DNA of 64,000 nucleotides from Prionace glauca (GCA_037974335.1 CM075760.1:18446960-18510959); one strand, 5' to 3'. Numbered from the stretch's first letter, positions 20,430 through 32,461 are shown. Made by a program: numbers and translations. The notes: a model not told the origin generated them from the letters alone.

Positions 20430-21125
20430 AAATAATTTAATTGGTGCTCAAAATGTCAGTCAGTGGGGTTAAGTGCTGCACTTGTGAGATGTGGGAGATC
20501 TGTGCTGCTTCCAGTGTCTCGGATGACTATGTCTACAGGAAGTGTACCCCACTGCAGCTCCTTACGGCTAGCATGGATAGGTTGGAGCAGCAGTTGGACG
20601 CACTTAGCAGCGTGAAGATGGCAGAAAGTGTCATAGATAGGAGGTTTAGAAACTTGGCCACACCCAAGGCAGGCAGATAGATTGGGGACTGCTAGAAGGG
20701 GCAGGCAGTCAGTACAGGAATCCCCTGTGGTCATCTCCTTCTCTAACAAGTACACCATTTTGGATACTGTTGGGGAGTTATAGCCTATCAGGGGATAAAT
20801 ACAGCAGCCAGAGCACTGGCACCACGGCTGGCTTTGTTATTTAGCAGGGAGGTACAAAGTGCACTAGAGCAATAGTTATAAGGAGCTCGATAGTTAGGGA
20901 TGCAGATAGGTGCTGTTGTGGACATGAAAGAGACTTCAGGATGTTATGTTGCCTCCCTGGTGTCCGGGTCCAGGAAGGGCAGAAAGCATTCTGAAGCGAG
21001 AGGGTGAACAACCAGTGGCCATGGTACATATTGGTATAGAGGTAAGAAGAGTGACAATGTCCTGCAACAGCAGTTAAGGGAGTTAGGGAGAAAGTTAAAA
21101 AGCAGGATCTCTTGGGTTGTAATCA
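20430..21125 (+). mobile_element. CR1-type ORF1 fragment
   Basis: An 80-codon open start (20441-20680) reads KCCTCEMWE...DDYVYRKCTPLQLLTASMDRLEQQ, an analogue of the CR1 ORF1 zinc motif and coiled coil, with the fourth-pair first Cys replaced by Tyr. The rest to about 21125 is a degraded continuation of ORF1, including a GRQHN-like remnant on the minus strand. It belongs to a different subfamily from the 15-19 kb copy. Confidence 0.6.
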
Positions 21126-21129
21126 CAGG

Positions 21130-21700
21130 ATTGCTCCCTGTGCCACCTATCCACTGTCATCTCTTGAAGTAACTCTCCCCAATCTATCAAGGCCAACTCA
21201 CGTCTCATATCCTCATACGTTTCTTAAGATATAGCACTTTGTCTCCGAATCAACTACTTCATTCTCCAGTTTGATTTTTTAAAAAATCTTATCATGTTAC
21301 GGCCGCTCATCCTGAACGGGTCTGGTACAATTGGATTGGCAACGATTCCCTTCTCAGTACACAGTACCCAGTCTAAGCTCGCCTGCTATCCAGTTGGTTC
21401 CTCCAGATATTGGTCAATTAAACCATCCTGTATACATTCCAGGAAGTCCTCTTTTGCGGCATTGTGGCTAATTTGATTTGCTCAATCTATGTGCAAATTA
21501 AAATCATCCATGATCACCAATACTCCCTTATCACATGCATCTCTAATTTTGTGTTTAATGCCATTCCCAACATCACCACTGCAGTTTGGAGGTCCGTATC
21601 TGACATCCACTAATGTTTTTTGCCCCTTGGCGATGGGGGGGCAGTGTAGAATTCTTCGTATGAGCCCCTTGATTTTAGTTTACTACAATGTGTAGACTAG
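21130..21700 (-). mobile_element. CR1-type endonuclease fragment
   Basis: The reverse strand corresponds to the endonuclease region of CR1 ORF2 (a degraded GDFN...I block around 21500, and the following ILDLVL-like part around 21340). It is in inverse orientation to the ORF1 fragment on its left. Confidence 0.55.
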
Positions 21701-21729
21701 ATTGAGATGCCTTCTATATAGTGAGAATT

Positions 21730-21905
21730 CACAATGTACCAGTCTCACAACTTTGCTCCAAGTGGGCTGATACTCTTTGAGCCTGGGAGAGCACATTTCC
21801 ACTGAAATGATCCACAAAAGCTGATGAAGGACATTTATTTAATCCTGGACAGTAAATAGTGTTTTTTCTACCACTACAGATAGGTATAAAATAAATACAT
21901 TTTCC
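21730..21905 (+). pseudogene. Orphan zinc-finger gene 3' UTR
   Basis: Colinear with the 3' UTR of the zinc-finger gene at 50.1 kb (51100-51260): AGTCTCACAACTTTGCT, AGTGGGCTGAT, AAAAGCTGATGAAGGACATT and ACCACTACAG are shared in order. No finger-coding sequence precedes it, so the gene body was lost or replaced by LINE sequence. An old CR1 3' tail (minus strand) follows to about 22150. Confidence 0.6.
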
Positions 21906-22159
21906 CTGTTCCATTGAGTCTACAGCACAGGGCCAGGCCAGTCGGCTCAGTCAGTCTGTGTCAGTGTTTATGTTCCACATGACCCTCCACCCACCCCTCT
22001 CTATCTCCTCCCATCAGCTTATCCTTCTATTCCTTCCTCCCTCATGTATGTATCCGGCTTCCCCTTCAGTGTATTCATGCTGTTCACCTCAGTCACTCGC
22101 TGTGGTGATGAGTCTGTCATTCTCACCACTCGCTGGATAAAGAACTTTTCCTGTTAGAG

Positions 22160-22450
22160 CTTATTTATTAGTCACAAGTAGGCTTACGTTAACACTGCAG
22201 TGAAGTTGTTATGTAAACCCCCTTGTCCTCCCACTCTGGCTGCTGGTCGGGTACACTGAGGGAGAAATTAGCATGGCTAATGCACCTAACCAGCACATCT
22301 TTTTGGACTGTGGGAGGAAACTGGAGCACCTGGGGGAAACCCACGCAGACATGGGAAGAACATGCAAACTCCACACAACAGAGACACAAGCCAGGAATCG
22401 AACCCGGGTCCCTGTGCTATGAGGCAGCAGTGCTAACCCACTGGGCTGCC
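22160..22450 (-). repeat. tRNA-derived SINE, reverse copy
   Basis: The reverse complement shows a B box (GGGTTCGATTCCTGGCTTG) and the TGCATTAGCCATGCTAATTT tail region. It is a good match to 8305-8612 and to 60185-60470 in opposite orientation. Confidence 0.75.
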
Positions 22451-22519
22451 CTAGAAATCACTACTGGATTATTGAACCCCTTCGTAATTGTAAGGTCAGG
22501 GGGGTGGGAACTCCAGCAC

Positions 22520-22870
22520 GCGGACAAAAAACATAGAACTTATAGCGCAGTACAGGCACTTCGGCCCTCAATGGTTCCACTGGTTGGCGCAACAATCTAA
22601 TGATCCTCTAACCTAAACTATTCCAATGTTATCCATATGCCTATCCACTAACCATTTGAACGCCCTTAAAGTTGGCGAGTCCACAACTGCTGCAGGCAGG
22701 GCATTCCATGACCTTACTACCCTCTGAGTAAAGAACCTACCTCTGATATCCGTCCTATAGTTACCAGCCATTTATTTAAAGCTATGACCCCTTGTGTTAG
22801 CCATCACCATCCGAGGTAAAAGGCTCTCACTATCCATCCTATCCAATCCATTGATCATCTTGTATGCCTC
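22520..22870 (-). mobile_element. CR1-related LINE 3' end
   Basis: ACATAGAACTTATAGCGCAG tail, then reverse-strand ORF2 end including YKMINGLDRMDSESLLPR. Same subfamily as 6284-6500. It abuts the GC-rich array. Confidence 0.75.
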
Positions 22871-23520
22871 ATGGGACATGGGAGCCCCGCCCCCCAGCCA
22901 TTGCCCCCCTGCCAGGAGCCCCACCCCCACCCATTGCCCCCTCCTCTTCTGGGAGCCCCACCCCCACCCATAGTTCCCCTCGCCTCCCAGAAGCCCTGCC
23001 CCCACCCACTGTTCCCCTTCCCCTCCCCCTCTTGGGCCCTGCCCCCACTCATTGTTCCCCTCCCATTCTGAGAGACCCGCCCCCACCCATTGTTCCCCTC
23101 CACCTCCCCCTCCCGAGACCCCCTCCCCCACTCATTGTTCCCCTTCCCCTCCTCGAGCCAAGGTTTCTGCTCATGCGGCTGGTGGCTCCGCCCAGAGTGA
23201 GAAGCCGCTCGGTGATCTCCCCCCTCCCCCCCCAGCCCAGGACTGCGCATGTCCAAAGGAAGAAGGGAATCTGCACATGTGCGGGGCTGTGCCCAACCTC
23301 TGTGACCGGCAAGCTTAGATGTGGACCAATAGGAGAGTTGGAGGACTGGAAAATCTCTGGTCCTCCAGCGAATCGAATGCAGGCTTTGGGTGAACGAAGA
23401 TTGATCCTCAGAAAACCTAGAACTTCCTCATCTCTCTCACATCTCTGAGTAAAGCACTCCCCCATTTCCATTTCTTATTAATTTCTAGTTCTGTAATATA
23501 TTACTGCAGCTACATTATAT
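22870..23520 (-). promoter_or_regulatory. Zinc-finger-type promoter, orphan, with expanded GC-box array
   Basis: The reverse complement matches the zinc-finger promoter at 36.06-36.61 kb: GGACATGCGCAGTCC-like NRF1 block, a GATCACCGAGCGGCTTCTC block, GGCTCGAGGAG and the AACAATGGGTGGGGGCGGG box. Between 22880 and 23150 that last box is repeated about six to seven times, at roughly 35-45-base spacing. No zinc-finger coding exon lies downstream on the minus strand within several kb. The long open frames over the array are a composition effect. Confidence 0.7.
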
Positions 23521-23559
23521 ATTTCCAGTCATAAACTCATTGAAGCACAGAAGAAGCTA

Positions 23560-24870
23560 ATTGGGTAACCTTGAGGTGAGTCTGATGGGGGACACTGAGA
23601 CTGTGGGACTGACAGTGAGCACCTTGAGGAGAGTGTGAGAGGGGGACACTGGGACAGGAAAACAGCACCTTGTGAGAGGGGGTCACTGGACACCGAGAAA
23701 GGCAAGTAACGCCTTGAGGAGAGTATGAGAGAGGCGATCACTGGGACACCAGGGCAGAGAGTCTGCACCTTGAGGAGATTATGAGGGGAGGGCACTAGGA
23801 TACGATGACAGACAGTCAGCTCCTTGAGGAGAGTGTTCGAAAGGCTTACTGTGACACCAGGGCAGAGAGTTAGTACCTTGAGGAAAGTGTGAGAGGGGGA
23901 CACTGAGACAGACAGACCACCCCCCCCCCCCCCCGAAGCGTGTGGGGGTCACTGTGACAGTGGCATAGACAGTCAGCACCTTGAGGAAAGTGTGGGAGGT
24001 GTAAACTGGGGCAGACAGTCAGCACCTTGAGCAGAGTGGGAGAAGGGACACTGGGACAGACGCTCAGCACCTGGAGGAGAGTGTGAGAGGGGGAAACTGG
24101 GACAGACGCTCAGCATCTTGAGGAGAGCGTGAGAGGGGGAAACTGGGACACTGGGATAGACGCTCAGCATCTTGAGGAGAGCATGAGAGGGGGAAACTGG
24201 GACAGACTGTCAGCACCTTCAGGAGAGTGTGAGAGGGGGAAACTGGGACAGACACTCAGCACCTGGAGGAGAGTGAGAGGGGGAAACTGGGACAGATACT
24301 CAGCACCTGGAGGAGAGTGTGAGAGGGGGAAACTGAGACACTGGGACAGACGCTCAGCACCTTGAGGAGAGTGTGAGAGGGGGAAACTGGGACAGACTGT
24401 CAGCACCTTGAGGAGAGTGTGAGAGGGGGAAACTGGGACAGATACTCAGCACCTGGAGGAGAGTGTGAGAGGGGGAAACTGAGACACTGGGACAGACGCT
24501 CAGCACCTTGAGGAGAGTGTGAGAGGGGGAAACTGGGACAGACACTCAGCACCTGGAGGAGAGTGTGAGAGGGGGAAACTGGGACAGATACTCAGCACCT
24601 GGAGGAGAGTGTGAGAGGGGGAAACTGGGACAGATACTCAGCACCTGGAGGAGAGTGTGAGAGGGGGAAACTGGGACAGATACTCAGCACCTGGAGGAGA
24701 GTGTGAGAGGGGGAAACTGGGACACTGGGACAGACACTCAGCACCTGGAGGAGAGTGTGAGAGGGGGAAACTGGGACAGACTGTCAGCACCTTGAGGAGA
24801 GTGTGAGAGGGGGAAACTGGGACACTGGGACAGACGCTCAGCACCTTGAGGAGAGTGTGAGAGGGGCACA
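23560..24870. repeat. 47/55-bp minisatellite
   Basis: Tandem units built on CAGCACCTGGAGGAGAGTGT GAG GGGGAAACTGGGACAGA. Most units are 47 bases; others are 55 because an ACACTGGG block is duplicated. The left third (23560-24000) is diverged and the right part is homogeneous. Open frames of 60-80 codons on both strands arise only from the repeat. Confidence 0.92.
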
Positions 24871-25019
24871 AAGAGGATTCCAGCCACAGGTGGATTTATG
24901 CAGCACTGGAACTGGGACCGTTTGTTTATGTCCTGCGGTGCTGAGGATTCTCTTCAATATCGACTCAGTTGTCAGGAAACACAACTCTTTCTGCCAGACC
25001 ATTGGCTGATGGGTAATGT

Positions 25020-25615
25020 GGGCACTGTCCTAACGCATAAGAACATAAGAAATGGGAGCAGCAGTAGGCCTTCGAGCCTGCCCTGCCATTCGACAAGATC
25101 ATGGCTGATCTGAAGTTCCACTTCCACTTTCCCGCTTTCTCCCCATAACCCTTAATTCCCTTGTCTATCAGAAATCTATCTACCCATGACTTAAATGTAT
25201 TCAGCGAGGTAGCGTCCACCACTTCAATGGGCAGAGAATTCCAGAGATTCACCACCCTTTGAGTGAAGAAGTTCCTCCTCAACTCCGATCTAAACTGTCC
25301 TCCCCCCATTATTTTGAGGCTGTGCCCTCTAGTCCTGCTGTCCTTTCTAAGCGGGAAGAAACTCTCTACCTCTACCCTATCCATCCCCTTCATTATCTTA
25401 TAAGATCTCCCCTCAGCCTTCTAAACTCCAATGAGTACAGACACAGTCTATTAAATCTCTCCTCACAGGTTAACCCCCTCATCTCTGGTATCAGCCCAGT
25501 GAATCTTCTCTGCACTCCCTCCAAGGTAAATATATCCTTCCACAAGTACGCCGATCAAAACTGCACACTGTATTCCTGTTGCGGCCTCACCAGTACCCTC
25601 TACAGCAACGTATCA
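25020..25615 (-). mobile_element. CR1 3' fragment
   Basis: GAACATAAGAAATGGGAGCA end and reverse-strand ORF2 C-terminus (RRNFFTQRVVNLWNSLPIEVV). It is a moderately diverged relative of the full-length CR1. Confidence 0.85.
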
Positions 25616-25749
25616 AATATTGCTCAACTTCATGCAATGCACAAATTCCTGACTGATGGAGGGTGGTCCATTTTTAGAATTCAACACCTGCAGAATGCCT
25701 GGTGTCAAGAAAGAGGTGTGAAGTTTCTCCACTCTTCTCCTTGTGTTTG

Positions 25750-26340
25750 ATTAACTCATCCTGTGTCCGGCCATCCATTTTGAATGAGCATCTACCAATA
25801 TCAGGAACACAGACCCCATGAACGGTCCGGCACTGTCCATGTGCAGTCACGTCTATGGCCAACCCAAGTGTAAAGAATAGTGACTGGTGACTGTTCTGCC
25901 CTTGTTGATATTGCCAACACTGACACACAAGCAAATATCTGTATCCATACCTGGCCACCAGACGTGGCAATTTGGAGGATCGTCAGTTTGCCATTCCTGG
26001 GTGGCCATGGTAAAGTTCGGCCGGGTTGGGATGGTGTCTCAGGATGACACTCTTGAACCCCATAGGAGTATGCCATCTTCCACAGTCAGCTGTTCTCTGC
26101 CACTCCAATATGGGTGCAACTCTGCTGCAACAGCCTTTTGGTTACCCCCATCAGCTCTTACTTCTTCAGTTTATTCAGGACTGGGTAAGTTTGCCTCCAC
26201 AGCCAAATATTATTGGCTGCCGCTGGGAGAATTTTGAAAAAGTTCATGATTACTGTCTCTTCCATTGGGGATGCGACCAGTTGTCTGTTAATTGTAACCA
26301 GCTCAAGGTATCTGCTTTCGCGACTCGGCCTCCTAGTCAC
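25750..26340. other. No gene recognised; overlapping open frames
   Basis: Moderately long open frames on both strands (for example minus 25674-25970 and plus 25887-26237) show no domain I recognise. This could be a degraded transposon; I cannot assign it. Confidence 0.3.
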
Positions 26341-26344
26341 CCGT

Positions 26345-26640
26345 GTTCAGAGGACAATTAAGTGTCAACCACATTGTTGCGGCCCTGGAGTCACGGTTAG
26401 GCCTGACCACGTAAGGACAACAGATTTCCTTTCCTGGGACATTGGTGAACCAGTTAGGGCTTTCCGACAATCAACAATGTTTTTATGGTCACCAGCGGAT
26501 TCTAAACTCCAGATCTATTTATTCAAAATCCACCATCTGCTGTGACGAGATTGGAATCCGGGTGTCCAATACATTAGCTGAGTTTCTGTATTAATAGTCG
26601 AGTGATAAAACCACCTGTCCACATCCTGAGTGTACACATC
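26345..26640 (-). repeat. tRNA-derived SINE with LINE-type tail, reverse copy
   Basis: The reverse complement begins with a tRNA-like region (ATTAATACAGAAACTCAGC, then a degraded B box GGATTCCAATC). Towards 26345 it has the ACCACATTGTTGCGGCCCTG block. Confidence 0.55.
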
Positions 26641-26929
26641 CTGAATTCTGCTAACCAAGACACTCCATATTATATACATCTGCAGAGCTCCTGGAGTGGA
26701 CAGCATTAACTGCCTCAATCAGGGAGCTCATATTCCAATAATTCCATTTAACCCCGAAATATCAACTTGTCTGAGGTGGCTCTCTCTCTCTCTCAGGCCC
26801 TGGCTTTCCTGTGTTGTTCGTAATACTGACAATATGAACCTTTTCCCCGACGTGTCTTAACCCTTCTGCCAGAAACTACAAAGGGTTGTAAATGAAAACC
26901 AGTCCATCACTCAGACCAGTCTCACATCC

Positions 26930-27275
26930 GTTGACTCTGTGTACACTTCCGCTGCCTTGGCAAAGTAGCCAGCATAATTAAGGACCCCACGCATCTCGGA
27001 CATTCTCTCTTCCACCTTCTTCCATTGGTAAAAAGATATAAAAGTCTGAGGCCATGTGCTGACTGACTCAAAAACAGCTTCTTCTCTTCTGTCATCAGAC
27101 TTTTGAATGGACCTACCTTGCATTATGTTGATCTTTCCACCCTAGCTACGACTTAAACACTACATTCTGCACCTTCTTGTTTCTTTCTCCATAAACAGAA
27201 TGCTTTGTCTGTATCATGAGCAAGAAACAATGCTTTTCACTGTATGCTAATACATGTGACAATAAATCAAATCAT
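26930..27275 (+). mobile_element. LINE 3' end of a second type
   Basis: Characteristic tail CTAATACATGTGACAATAAA preceded by a degraded coding end (LPWQSSQHN-like). Reverse copies lie at 31195-31440, and at 33955-34096 plus 35398-35640. The clade is uncertain (L2/RTE-like). Confidence 0.5.
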
Positions 27276-27389
27276 TGCAGTAACAAATGTCGAAATGCTT
27301 GCTCCACACCCACAATCTTTCATCTGGTGTAAGACACAAACTCAAAGGGCCACTTTTCCCTGAACTTTCACACCAATCAGCATCCACAA

Positions 27390-27790
27390 TGTGGAAATGC
27401 CGGTGTTGGACTGAGGTGGGCACACCAGGTTAAAGTCTAATAGGTTAATTTGGAATCATGAGGTTTCGGAGTCCCGCTCCTTCATCCATGATGAGGCTGA
27501 CTTTCAACCAATAAGGGAGGACCAGACTCAGCTCCACCCCTTTTTCATTCTGGTTGGAGGTCTAGCCACTCCAGCTCAGTCCTTCAGCCCCACCCCTCCT
27601 CTTCTCTTTGGTCCAGAACTTCTATCAATCAGTGCAGGCGCTCATTAAATCCCCACACTGTAAGCTTTGAACATAAGGTTAATACCGGCCGTTCTGTATA
27701 GTCCACTCACCTGATGAAGAAGCAGCCCTCTGAATGCCCGTGATTCCAAATAAACCCTGTTGGACCTTAACTGGTGTTGTCAGACTTCTT
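27390..27790. promoter_or_regulatory. Promoter-like block flanked by inverted repeat tails
   Basis: An antisense Penelope-like tail (27390-27480) and a sense tail (about 27700-27790) enclose 27485-27700, which carries AACCAATAAGGGAGGACC, two CCACCCCT-type boxes and a CAATCAGTGCAGG CCAAT motif. This is the likely start region of the zinc-finger gene at 28.4 kb, by position only. Confidence 0.4.
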
Positions 27791-28374
27791 ATTCTGTATG
27801 GTCAGTGAGCAGGCTGGTTATTCCTAGTTTTGCAAGTTTGTTAAAAAAAACTACAGGAAGAATTTTCCAAAATTTTGTTTGGATTTGAACACAGTGAGAA
27901 GGTAGCATGAGTGGGACAATGATTTCAGCTTTGGGGGACAAGAGAGGAAAATTTGTTCCGTAGAAACTAGAATTGTCTGTTCTGAATTTTTCTTCTGCAT
28001 TGACAGTGATGCCTTTTGTAAACTCTTTTCACAGCAGGTTGGAAGGGAAGAATTTGCAAACTGAAAACTCAGCCAAACATCACATTGACATCCGACGAGT
28101 TACTCGATTCATCAGGATCTGAATATTACCTCTGAATTCAGAAGGCAAAATCTTTGTCTGTTCTGTCTGAGAGAAAATTCCAAACATCAAGGTGACTGGA
28201 AAAGCACCGAGACACGCACATCCGAGTGAACTGACTGTGGAAAGAGTTTTAACCAGTTACACAGCCTGAAAAAACATAATTCACTATTCACATTGTGGAG
28301 TAACTGTTCACGCTGAGTGTGGATGAGGTTTCAACTGATCACCAAATCCAGAGAGACACAAGGACACCAGCATC

Positions 28375-29214
28375 ATGGGGAAACCATGCAAATGCGATGA
28401 CTGTGGGAAAGGATTCAATTACCCATCCCTGCTGGAAATCCATCAACGCAGTCACACTGGGGAGAGACCATTCACCTGCCCTGAATGTGGGAAGGGATTC
28501 ACTCAGTTATCAAACCTACAGACACACCAGCAAAATCACACTGAGAGGCCATTCACTTGCCCTGAATGTGAGAAGGGATTCACTCAGTTATACAATCTGC
28601 GGATACACCAGAGAAAACACACAGGTGAAAGGCCTTTCACCTGCTCCGAATGTGCAAAAGGATTCACTAGATCCTCTGACCTGTTGAAGCACCAACGAAT
28701 TCACACTGAGGAGAGGCCGTTCAGCTGTACTTTCTGTAGGAAGAAATTTAGGTCGTCTTCCAACCTCAGTGTACACCAGCGAGTTCACACTGGGGAGAAA
28801 CCTTTCAGCTGTACTTGCTGTGGAACGAGTTTCAGATCTTCATTCCACCTCAAAGTCCATCAACGAGTTCATATCAAAGAGAAGCCTTTCACCTGCTCAG
28901 AGTGTGGGGAAGGGTTCACTCAGTCAGCAAACCTGCTGAGACACCAGCGAATTCATACTGGGGAGAGGCCATTCACCTGCCCTGAATGTGGGAAAGGATT
29001 CATTGGAGCATTTGACCTACAGAAGCACCAGCGAGTTCACACTGAGGAAAGGCCGTTCAGCTGTACTTCCTGTGGAAAGGGATTCAGGTCTTCATTCCAT
29101 CTCGAAGTTCACCAGCGAGTTCACACCGGGGAGAGGCCATTCATCTGCACCGAGTGTGGGAAGGGATTCATTCAGTCAGCCTACCTGTTGAGACACCAGC
29201 GAGTTCACAAGTAA
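28375..29214 (+). CDS. Poly-C2H2 zinc-finger protein, 10 fingers (gene 1)
   Basis: The exon probably starts after the acceptor at about 28037 (TTTTCACAGCAG). The first in-frame ATG gives 279 codons: MGKPCKC and ten fingers with TGERPF or TEERPF linkers. The second linker is TERPF, one residue short. No KRAB or SCAN domain is visible, so it is a pure finger protein, presumably a nuclear DNA-binding regulator. A degraded finger lies in the 5' UTR (about 28225-28300). Contact positions vary between fingers (for example [21 protein letters not shown]). It is open throughout and no defect is seen. The 3' UTR shows GATTCTGCTGTTGTGCTC, shared in part with other members. Confidence 0.9.
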   Translation: MGKPCKCDDCGKGFNYPSLLEIHQRSHTGERPFTCPECGKGFTQLSNLQTHQQNHTERPFTCPECEKGFTQLYNLRIHQRKHTGERPFTCSECAKGFTRSSDLLKHQRIHTEERPFSCTFCRKKFRSSSNLSVHQRVHTGEKPFSCTCCGTSFRSSFHLKVHQRVHIKEKPFTCSECGEGFTQSANLLRHQRIHTGERPFTCPECGKGFIGAFDLQKHQRVHTEERPFSCTSCGKGFRSSFHLEVHQRVHTGERPFICTECGKGFIQSAYLLRHQRVHK

Positions 29215-29469
29215 CTACAGTGGTTGGATTCTGCTGTTGTGCTCTTGATCATATCCAAGTCTGAACCATATTCATGCTGACAGTTGGGGTTTGTGTTTGC
29301 TGTTGTTAATCTCTGTAAGTGGGCTGGTGTTTAATATTCTGGATCTGTTGCTGATTGTGTTCTTGGGACTGCACTTTCCTTGTCTGTGATCATTCCCCAT
29401 GTTTCCGGGACTCTCGTTAGAAATTAGTTTGTAACAACACTCTGAACTTTTACTCCAATCCTAAATTGG

Positions 29470-29860
29470 TCTCAGAATCATACGGTGCAGAACAGGCCCT
29501 TTGGCCCATTGAATCTGCACCAACACCTGACCTGCCACCTCATCCCATTTACCAGCACTTGGCTCACAGCCTTGAATGTTCTGGCATGCCAAATGCTTAT
29601 GCAGGTACTATTTAAAGGCTCTGAGGGAACCCCCTCCAGCACACTCCCAGGCAGCAAATTCCAGACCGTCTCCACCCTCTGGGTAAAAAAGTCTTTCCTC
29701 ACAGCTCCCCACACATCCTGCTCCTTGCCTTGTACTCATGTCCCAACGTGACTGACCCTTCAACTAAGGGGAACAGCTGTTCCTTATCCACTCTGTCCAT
29801 GTCTCTCATAATCCTGTTAACCTCAGGTCACCCCTTAATCTTTTGTGGTCCCATGAAAAC
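29470..29860 (-). mobile_element. CR1-related LINE 3' fragment
   Basis: ACGGTGCAGAACAGGCCCTT tail and reverse-strand ORF2 end (KDFFTQRVETVWNLLPGSV). It belongs to an older subfamily. Confidence 0.75.
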
Positions 29861-29939
29861 AACTCAAGCTTATCCATTTTTGGTACGAACTTTACATTTC
29901 ATTCCTGGAGAGGTTCAGTTGATTAACATCTCCAATTAG

Positions 29940-31190
29940 AAAGTGCGGATTAATCCAGACAATTCTCACTGATTGCAGGTTACGCACAGTGACACATCCA
30001 TTATCCACCAGAAAGAAGGAGAATGGGAATTGGTAGAAAATTGAGAATTCCCAAATGTTACCCTTCCCACCTGGTACAGAAATGCCCTTGGCTTGGGAAT
30101 GGAGACAAGATCAATTGAAGTGATGGACTCTCAGAAATCACTGACAAATATCCTTACAAAAACCTTCAGAAATTTATGGACTGTTATAGAAATATCTGAC
30201 ATTCTCTTAAGTAGAAAATCTACATAACAGCTTGCTGGCTGACAAACAAAGGACTGGCCTGTTATCTCTGTCAAGGACATGCCTCTAGCACAGGCCCATA
30301 ATCAGGGCATTTCTGACCCTGATACAATTGGATCTCATGACACACATCTAACCCAACTGCATAAAGGTTAAAACAGGCTCTCGAGAGCAAAAAGGTTGTG
30401 AAATGATCCGTACTGGCTTCAGCCCAACACCCACTCTCTGGCTCACATCAGTTAGCCATTCAGAGAAGACTGTAGCCACTAGCACTCTGCATCATCCGTC
30501 CATTTGTCGCGGTGCATTCACTATTGTAATAACTAACAAGGTCAAGGAAGTCATTTGGATACTAACGTGATGAAAGAAGTCACTTTGTTTTGTGTATTAA
30601 CCACATATATTAATCAAATTACTGTATGATGAGTAACCAGTCATGAAACAGATTATTGTACTATTGATGAACCTTGATTAAGTTAGAAATAATGAATCAA
30701 TAATCATATTGGAAAGACTGGATTTTCATTCAAAATTTAAGTTGAATTATTACATGTCTCTCTGTGAAAGAAACGGTAATTTCAGACAAACTGTTCTAAT
30801 AATGAAGGATCCCTGATAAAGGGCCCGAGGAATGGTACATTATAATCTTTAGTTTGATTCAGTGGATAGCAAAATACTTCAAAATTAAGAGATTTTAGCT
30901 CTCTTGTATTCTTGTCTGATGTACTGAGACTGGGTGGCCACTGTGCCTAAGAACTAATTGGATTAACCCGAGCAGCAGCTACAGGTAATTATTAACCGAG
31001 GAGAAGCTTGACTCTGACACAGGTTGCTGGCCACTCAGGGGTTAAAAGTCAGGGCTCCGTAATGATTTGTTGCTGGCTGATGACTGAAAACACTCAGTCG
31101 AGGCAAGATTCCCATGTCCATTTCAGCAAGTGGGACTGTGTCTGAGACAGAGTTTTGAGAGCGGAATGCTGTGATGGATTAACACCTAGA
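29940..31190. other. No feature recognised
   Basis: AT-rich intergenic sequence, without an open frame longer than 60 codons and with no repeat I recognise. Confidence 0.4.
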
Positions 31191-31194
31191 TAAA

Positions 31195-31440
31195 GTTGCA
31201 AAAGTCATTGATTTGATTTATTATCGTCAATGTATTAACATACAGTGAAAAGTATTGTTTCTTGTGTGCTGTACAGAGAAAGGGTACCTTAAGTAGAGGA
31301 GAGGATGCAGAATACAGTGTTACAGTCATAAGAGTCAGAATAAAGTTTTAGAAGCGTGGAACGAGTAGAAGATAGACTTTGAGGGTTTGCTGGGCACAGC
31401 TTGCAAGAAGTCGCCACACTCCAGCATCATCTTGGAAATT
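31195..31440 (-). repeat. LINE tail, reverse copy
   Basis: Reverse copy of the tail type at 26930-27275: TTGATTTATTATCGTCAATG ... ACAGTGAAAAGTATTG. Confidence 0.6.
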
Positions 31441-31559
31441 TCCCTGGATTGATATGCAAACATCTTTCCTTTAATAATCATTTTAATGTTAATTTAGTGT
31501 TGTAAAACTTATTATCCAAAGAATCCTGTCCTGCCTTAATTAAGTCTTGTTTGAATATA

Positions 31560-31725
31560 CATTTTCTTTTCATGGAGTGTGGGTGTCACCGACTAGGCCA
31601 GTATTTTTATTGTCTATTCCTAATTGCCCTTGAGGTGGTGGTGAGCTGCCCTTCCTGAAACGCTGCAGTCCCTGTGGTTTGAGGTACACTCGCAGTGTTA
31701 GAGAAGGAATTTACTTAATCATTCG
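31560..31725 (-). repeat. SINE/LINE tail fragment
   Basis: Shares TTGCCCTTGAGGTGGTGGTGA-type sequence with the tail at 59765-59900. Reverse orientation. Confidence 0.6.
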
Positions 31726-31909
31726 CAGATTGGGGTGACTGAGATTAGTTGTGTTACTGATGAGAAAATCAGAGTACAATCAGATAACACAGTGGGAAAG
31801 ACAAAGAATCTACTCTGATGCGTTTTAATCAAGCTGATTTTGCATTTATTCAGAATATAACACTGCAGCCCAGTTCAAGAAGTTATCAACATCAGTAGAA
31901 ACAAACTCC

Positions 31910-32235
31910 AACTGTCAGAATTGAAATATAGAAAATTAACTGAACAGCAGGAGGCCATTCAGCCCATCATGTCTGTGCTGGCTTGAAAAGTACTGTCCAG
32001 TTTCATCCTATTTTCCAGCTCTTAATCTGTCCCTCTGTTGCTGCAGAATCTGAACTGCGTATCTAAGTTCCTGTTTAATGTGAGGAGGGTTTCTGCCTCT
32101 CTCATCCTTTCAGGCAGTGAGTTCCAGATCCCCATGACTCTCCGGGTGAAATGATTTCTTCACTAACCCTCCTAATTCTTCAACCCTTTATTCGCTGGAT
32201 TTGAAAATTGAACAGATTGTAATTATATTAAAAAT
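31910..32235 (-). mobile_element. Old CR1-related 3' fragment
   Basis: GGAGGCCATTCAGCCCATC tail and a degraded reverse ORF2 end. Confidence 0.55.
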
Positions 32236-32461
32236 TTGCCAACTGGTTTTAGCTTTCTGCCACACAAGCTTTACTTGACATATACTTTTATAATTGATTA
32301 ATCTGGTGACCAGAACTGTGCTCAGTACTCTAGCTTACTCGAACTAGCATTTTATAAATATGAACAGAATATGTTGGGTAACCTCAGCTGGTCTGGCAGC
32401 ATCTGTGTGGAGAAACAGAGTTAATTTTTTGGATCTAAATGATCCTTCGACAGAACATTTT

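Noticed and set aside
22864-23448. 194-codon proline-rich open frame
   Set aside because: Low-complexity reading of the C-rich GC-box array, antisense to a promoter module.
23779-24871. Series of 60-80-codon frames on both strands
   Set aside because: They are readings of the 47/55-bp minisatellite; similar peptides recur with each unit.
25750-26340. Possible unknown protein gene
   Set aside because: Overlapping frames on both strands without domain, start context or splice signals that I could support.
28319-29191. Alternative-frame proteins over the zinc-finger exons
   Set aside because: Shadows of the finger repeat; their periodicity is 28 codons and they lack the zinc ligands.
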